Position numbers and translations under genes: made by a program
Part shown: positions 37,816 to 39,866 of the stretch, piece after piece
How positions within the stretch are numbered: the stretch's first letter is position 1
How the letters are laid out: the number at the start of each line of letters is the position of its first letter
The notes under the pieces: generated by a model
Seen by the model: the letters and a program-made list of their open reading frames with translations, nothing else
The model's database searches: none
Told to the model about the DNA's origin: nothing
Source of the DNA: a virus
IMG/VR virus record: IMGVR_UViG_3300044956_000756
Location: 1 to 39,866 of that record
DNA length: 39,866 bases
Strand: one strand, 5' to 3'

Positions 37816-38403
37816 TTGAAGCTTCTTGTTTGCGCTGGAATACCGCTGGTGATCGCTGTCGCCTTAGGAATCGCAAGTGCGTTTCAAGGGAATTTTCTTG
37901 TAGCGCTTATATGGATCGGCATAGGGATCTGGATTGCCGCTGCAATACTGTTGGGATACCTCGACAGCCTGATGAACCCTGCGTTCGGCATTGGTTCGAC
38001 ACTCATCGCCGCCTTGAGCATCTTCGCTGCTTTCCATTACAGCAAGGCCACCAATTTTCCGCTCCAGCGTGCTTATCAGGAGGCAATGGAGGGTTTTCTC
38101 GTGCTCGGGGAAAGATGTGCTCCAATAACTCCTCCCGTATTCAAGTTGGCGGACCAAGGAGCCCTTGCTTGTGCGTACCAAGGCAACAGCGACATGTTTG
38201 GGCTTGTCGTGAATCTTGGCAAAGCCCTGTACTACGGGCCTACGATGAGCTTGCTTGACGGCGTCATGTCAATCGACAGTGACGGCCCTCGGAGTCATTG
38301 CGCTGTTGCTTTTGTAGAGGCTGAGAAGCTCTGCAAGAACCCTTTCCCGTTTATGAAGGAAGACGATCGCAATCTCCTGCGAGCAACAGCGAACGAGCGA
38401 TGA
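37816..38403 (+). CDS. Small membrane protein, 195 aa
   Basis: Start is TTG 37816 with GAAGGA upstream. Hydrophobic segments lie at about residues 4-22, 28-48 and 58-75; a soluble domain with Cys residues follows (KLADQGALACAYQGN). No family is recognised. It is at the host side of attR but of lower GC than the neighbouring cyclase, so it could derive from an earlier insertion at the same tRNA. Coding status is fairly likely. Confidence 0.7.
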   Translation: MKLLVCAGIPLVIAVALGIASAFQGNFLVALIWIGIGIWIAAAILLGYLDSLMNPAFGIGSTLIAALSIFAAFHYSKATNFPLQRAYQEAMEGFLVLGERCAPITPPVFKLADQGALACAYQGNSDMFGLVVNLGKALYYGPTMSLLDGVMSIDSDGPRSHCAVAFVEAEKLCKNPFPFMKEDDRNLLRATANER

Positions 38404-38539
38404 TGTCCTGCCGGGTAGGCAGCGTGCACCTTGCGCGCGGCATCAGCAACAGCCTCTATCTCCGCTCCTGCTCGACATTTTTATGCGGGATGGCTATCCT
38501 TGAAGTTCTGGCAACCCTGTCACGCAAGTGGCGCCCTTG

Positions 38540-39866
38540 ATGACCGAACAGCAGCCCGCTTCCACGCCCATCACCAGCCTGACAGCCAAGAAGCGTCCGG
38601 CGGTCCTCTACGCCATCCGCCTCCTGCTTCTGTTCTGCGCGCTGCTGGTCGCGGCCCAGGTCTGGAGCGCCTGGAGCGCGCGCCAGAGCCGCCTGGACGA
38701 GCATGCCGTGGCAACCTCGAACATGGCCAATGCCCTCGCCGCCCAGGCCGAGAGCACGGTGAGGATCGTCGATACGGTGCTGGCCGGCGTGGTCGAGCGG
38801 GTCGAACATGACGGATTGAGCCCGGCCTCGGGCGAGCGCCTGCGCAGCCACATGGGCAACATGGTGCTGCAGGTGAAGGAGCTGCACGGGCTGTTCGTCT
38901 ATGGTCCGGACGGCAGCTGGCTGGTGTCCTCGGTCGAGGGTCCGGTTGCCGCCAACAACGCCGACCGCGAATACTTCCAGCACCACCTGAATCATCGCAG
39001 CCGCAACACCTACATCGGCAAGCCGATCCGCAGCCGCTCGAGCGGCGTGTGGATCCTGCCGGTGTCGCGCCGGCTCGACAACCCCGACGGCAGCTTTGCC
39101 GGGGTCGCCCTCGGCACCATCCAGATCGCCTTCTTCGCCGACCTGTACGAAAGCTTCGACGTGGGCAAGGAAGGCGTGGTCGTGCTCGCACGCGACGACG
39201 GCACCCTGATCTACCGCCGGCCCTTCAACGACAAGCTGATCGCCACCAGCGTCGCGAACGGGCCGATCTTCGGGATGTATCGCTCCTCAGGTCCGGTCGG
39301 CACCGCCATGCTGCGCTCGAACATCGACGGCGTCGTACGCCTGTACAGCTACCGCCACCTGGGCAGCTTACCGCTGATCGTGGCGACCGCGCAATCGAAG
39401 AAGGAGATCCTGGCCGAGTGGGAGCAGTCGACCCTCATCATGACCGGCGCCACCGTGCTGGTGGTGCTGCTGCTGGCCTGGGTCGGCGCGCGCCTGGTGC
39501 GCCAGATCATGATCCGCGACCAGCTCGAGGCCGAGCTGCGCATCGCCGAGGAGCACCTGCAGGAACGCAACCAGGAACTGACGGTGCTGGCGACCCGCGA
39601 CGGCCTGACCGGCCTCGCCAACCGCCGCCATTTCGAGGAGACGCTGCGCCTCGAACTCAAGCGCGCCGGGCGGACCGGGGCGCCGCTGTCGCTGGTGCTG
39701 CTGGACGTCGATTTCTTCAAGAAGTACAACGACCATTACGGCCACGTGGCCGGCGACGACTGCCTGCGCCAGGTGGCGGCGGCGCTGCGCGGCGGCCTGG
39801 CCCGCCCGACCGACCTGGCGGTGCGCTATGGCGGCGAGGAGTTCGCCGTCGTCCTGCCCGCGACCG
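38540..39866 (+). CDS. Membrane diguanylate cyclase, dCACHE-like + GGDEF, 3' end cut
   Basis: Frame open from ATG 38540 to the window end, 442 codons. Predicted: an N-terminal membrane segment (about residues 22-42), an extracytoplasmic sensor of CACHE type (about 50-285, [10 protein letters not shown] and [11 protein letters not shown] motifs), a second membrane segment (about 300-320), a short coiled coil, then a GGDEF domain beginning [13 protein letters not shown] with the [12 protein letters not shown] metal-binding region and an intact GGEEF active site (RYGGEEF). It should make cyclic di-GMP in response to an extracellular ligand. It is ordinary host DNA. Confidence 0.93.
   Translation, partial: MTEQQPASTPITSLTAKKRPAVLYAIRLLLLFCALLVAAQVWSAWSARQSRLDEHAVATSNMANALAAQAESTVRIVDTVLAGVVERVEHDGLSPASGERLRSHMGNMVLQVKELHGLFVYGPDGSWLVSSVEGPVAANNADREYFQHHLNHRSRNTYIGKPIRSRSSGVWILPVSRRLDNPDGSFAGVALGTIQIAFFADLYESFDVGKEGVVVLARDDGTLIYRRPFNDKLIATSVANGPIFGMYRSSGPVGTAMLRSNIDGVVRLYSYRHLGSLPLIVATAQSKKEILAEWEQSTLIMTGATVLVVLLLAWVGARLVRQIMIRDQLEAELRIAEEHLQERNQELTVLATRDGLTGLANRRHFEETLRLELKRAGRTGAPLSLVLLDVDFFKKYNDHYGHVAGDDCLRQVAAALRGGLARPTDLAVRYGGEEFAVVLPAT

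Noticed and set aside
38431-38811. Plus-strand frame overlapping the start of the GGDEF gene
   Set aside because: The diguanylate cyclase frame from 38540 has clear domains; this frame is a shadow with no motif.

Overview
The window is a complete, apparently intact 36.8-kb prophage in the tRNA-His gene of a high-GC betaproteobacterium. Codon use and flanking genes suggest Burkholderiales, perhaps a Massilia-like Oxalobacteraceae member; this is an impression, not a demonstrated placement. Host DNA on the left holds the end of murI and tRNA-His. Host DNA on the right holds a small membrane protein gene and the start of a CACHE-like/GGDEF diguanylate cyclase gene. The 3' part of tRNA-His plus 8 flanking bases is repeated at the right end (931-983 and 37638-37690, 52 of 53 bases identical), which marks attL and attR.

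The phage is a lambda-style mosaic with P22-like podovirus virion genes. From the left: rightward accessory genes (1138-2412), then on the minus strand the lysis cassette (Rz/Rz1, endolysin, holin), an S74 tailspike, ejection proteins, tail and neck proteins, coat, scaffold, portal and terminase (2466-20448). Upstream of these is a long leftward early operon (27332 down to 20868). It runs cro-like regulator, small genes, DUF1376-type replication protein, DnaB-like helicase, a second tyrosine recombinase, an Acb2-like anti-CBASS protein, a Tad2 (DUF2829) anti-Thoeris-type fusion and an unknown protein in the antiterminator position.

The immunity region (27332-29227) mirrors lambda: cro promoter and operators, an S24-type CI repressor, two genes in the rexAB position, a terminator, then a second operator pair and promoter that start a rightward operon. 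In lambda that pL-type operon carries N, red, gam and int. Here it carries a PRTRC cassette: E, C (ubiquitin-like), F, B (E2-like), A (JAB/JAMM peptidase) and ThiF (E1-like). Three small accessory genes, a DUF4224 protein, the integrase and an HNH-AP2 endonuclease gene follow, up to attR. The same 9-bp operator core (AGCATTGCT) occurs at the cro/cI control region and at the PRTRC promoter, so the phage switch probably controls this ubiquitin-like system.

The most unusual content is (1) a PRTRC ubiquitin-like conjugation cassette without a visible parB, placed as the pL operon of a temperate podovirus; (2) neighbouring Acb2-like and Tad2-fusion genes, predicted sponges for nucleotide immune signals; (3) two different tyrosine recombinases; and (4) a cluster of nine TGTCCC/GGGACA hexamers inside the replication-initiator gene that could be the phage origin.
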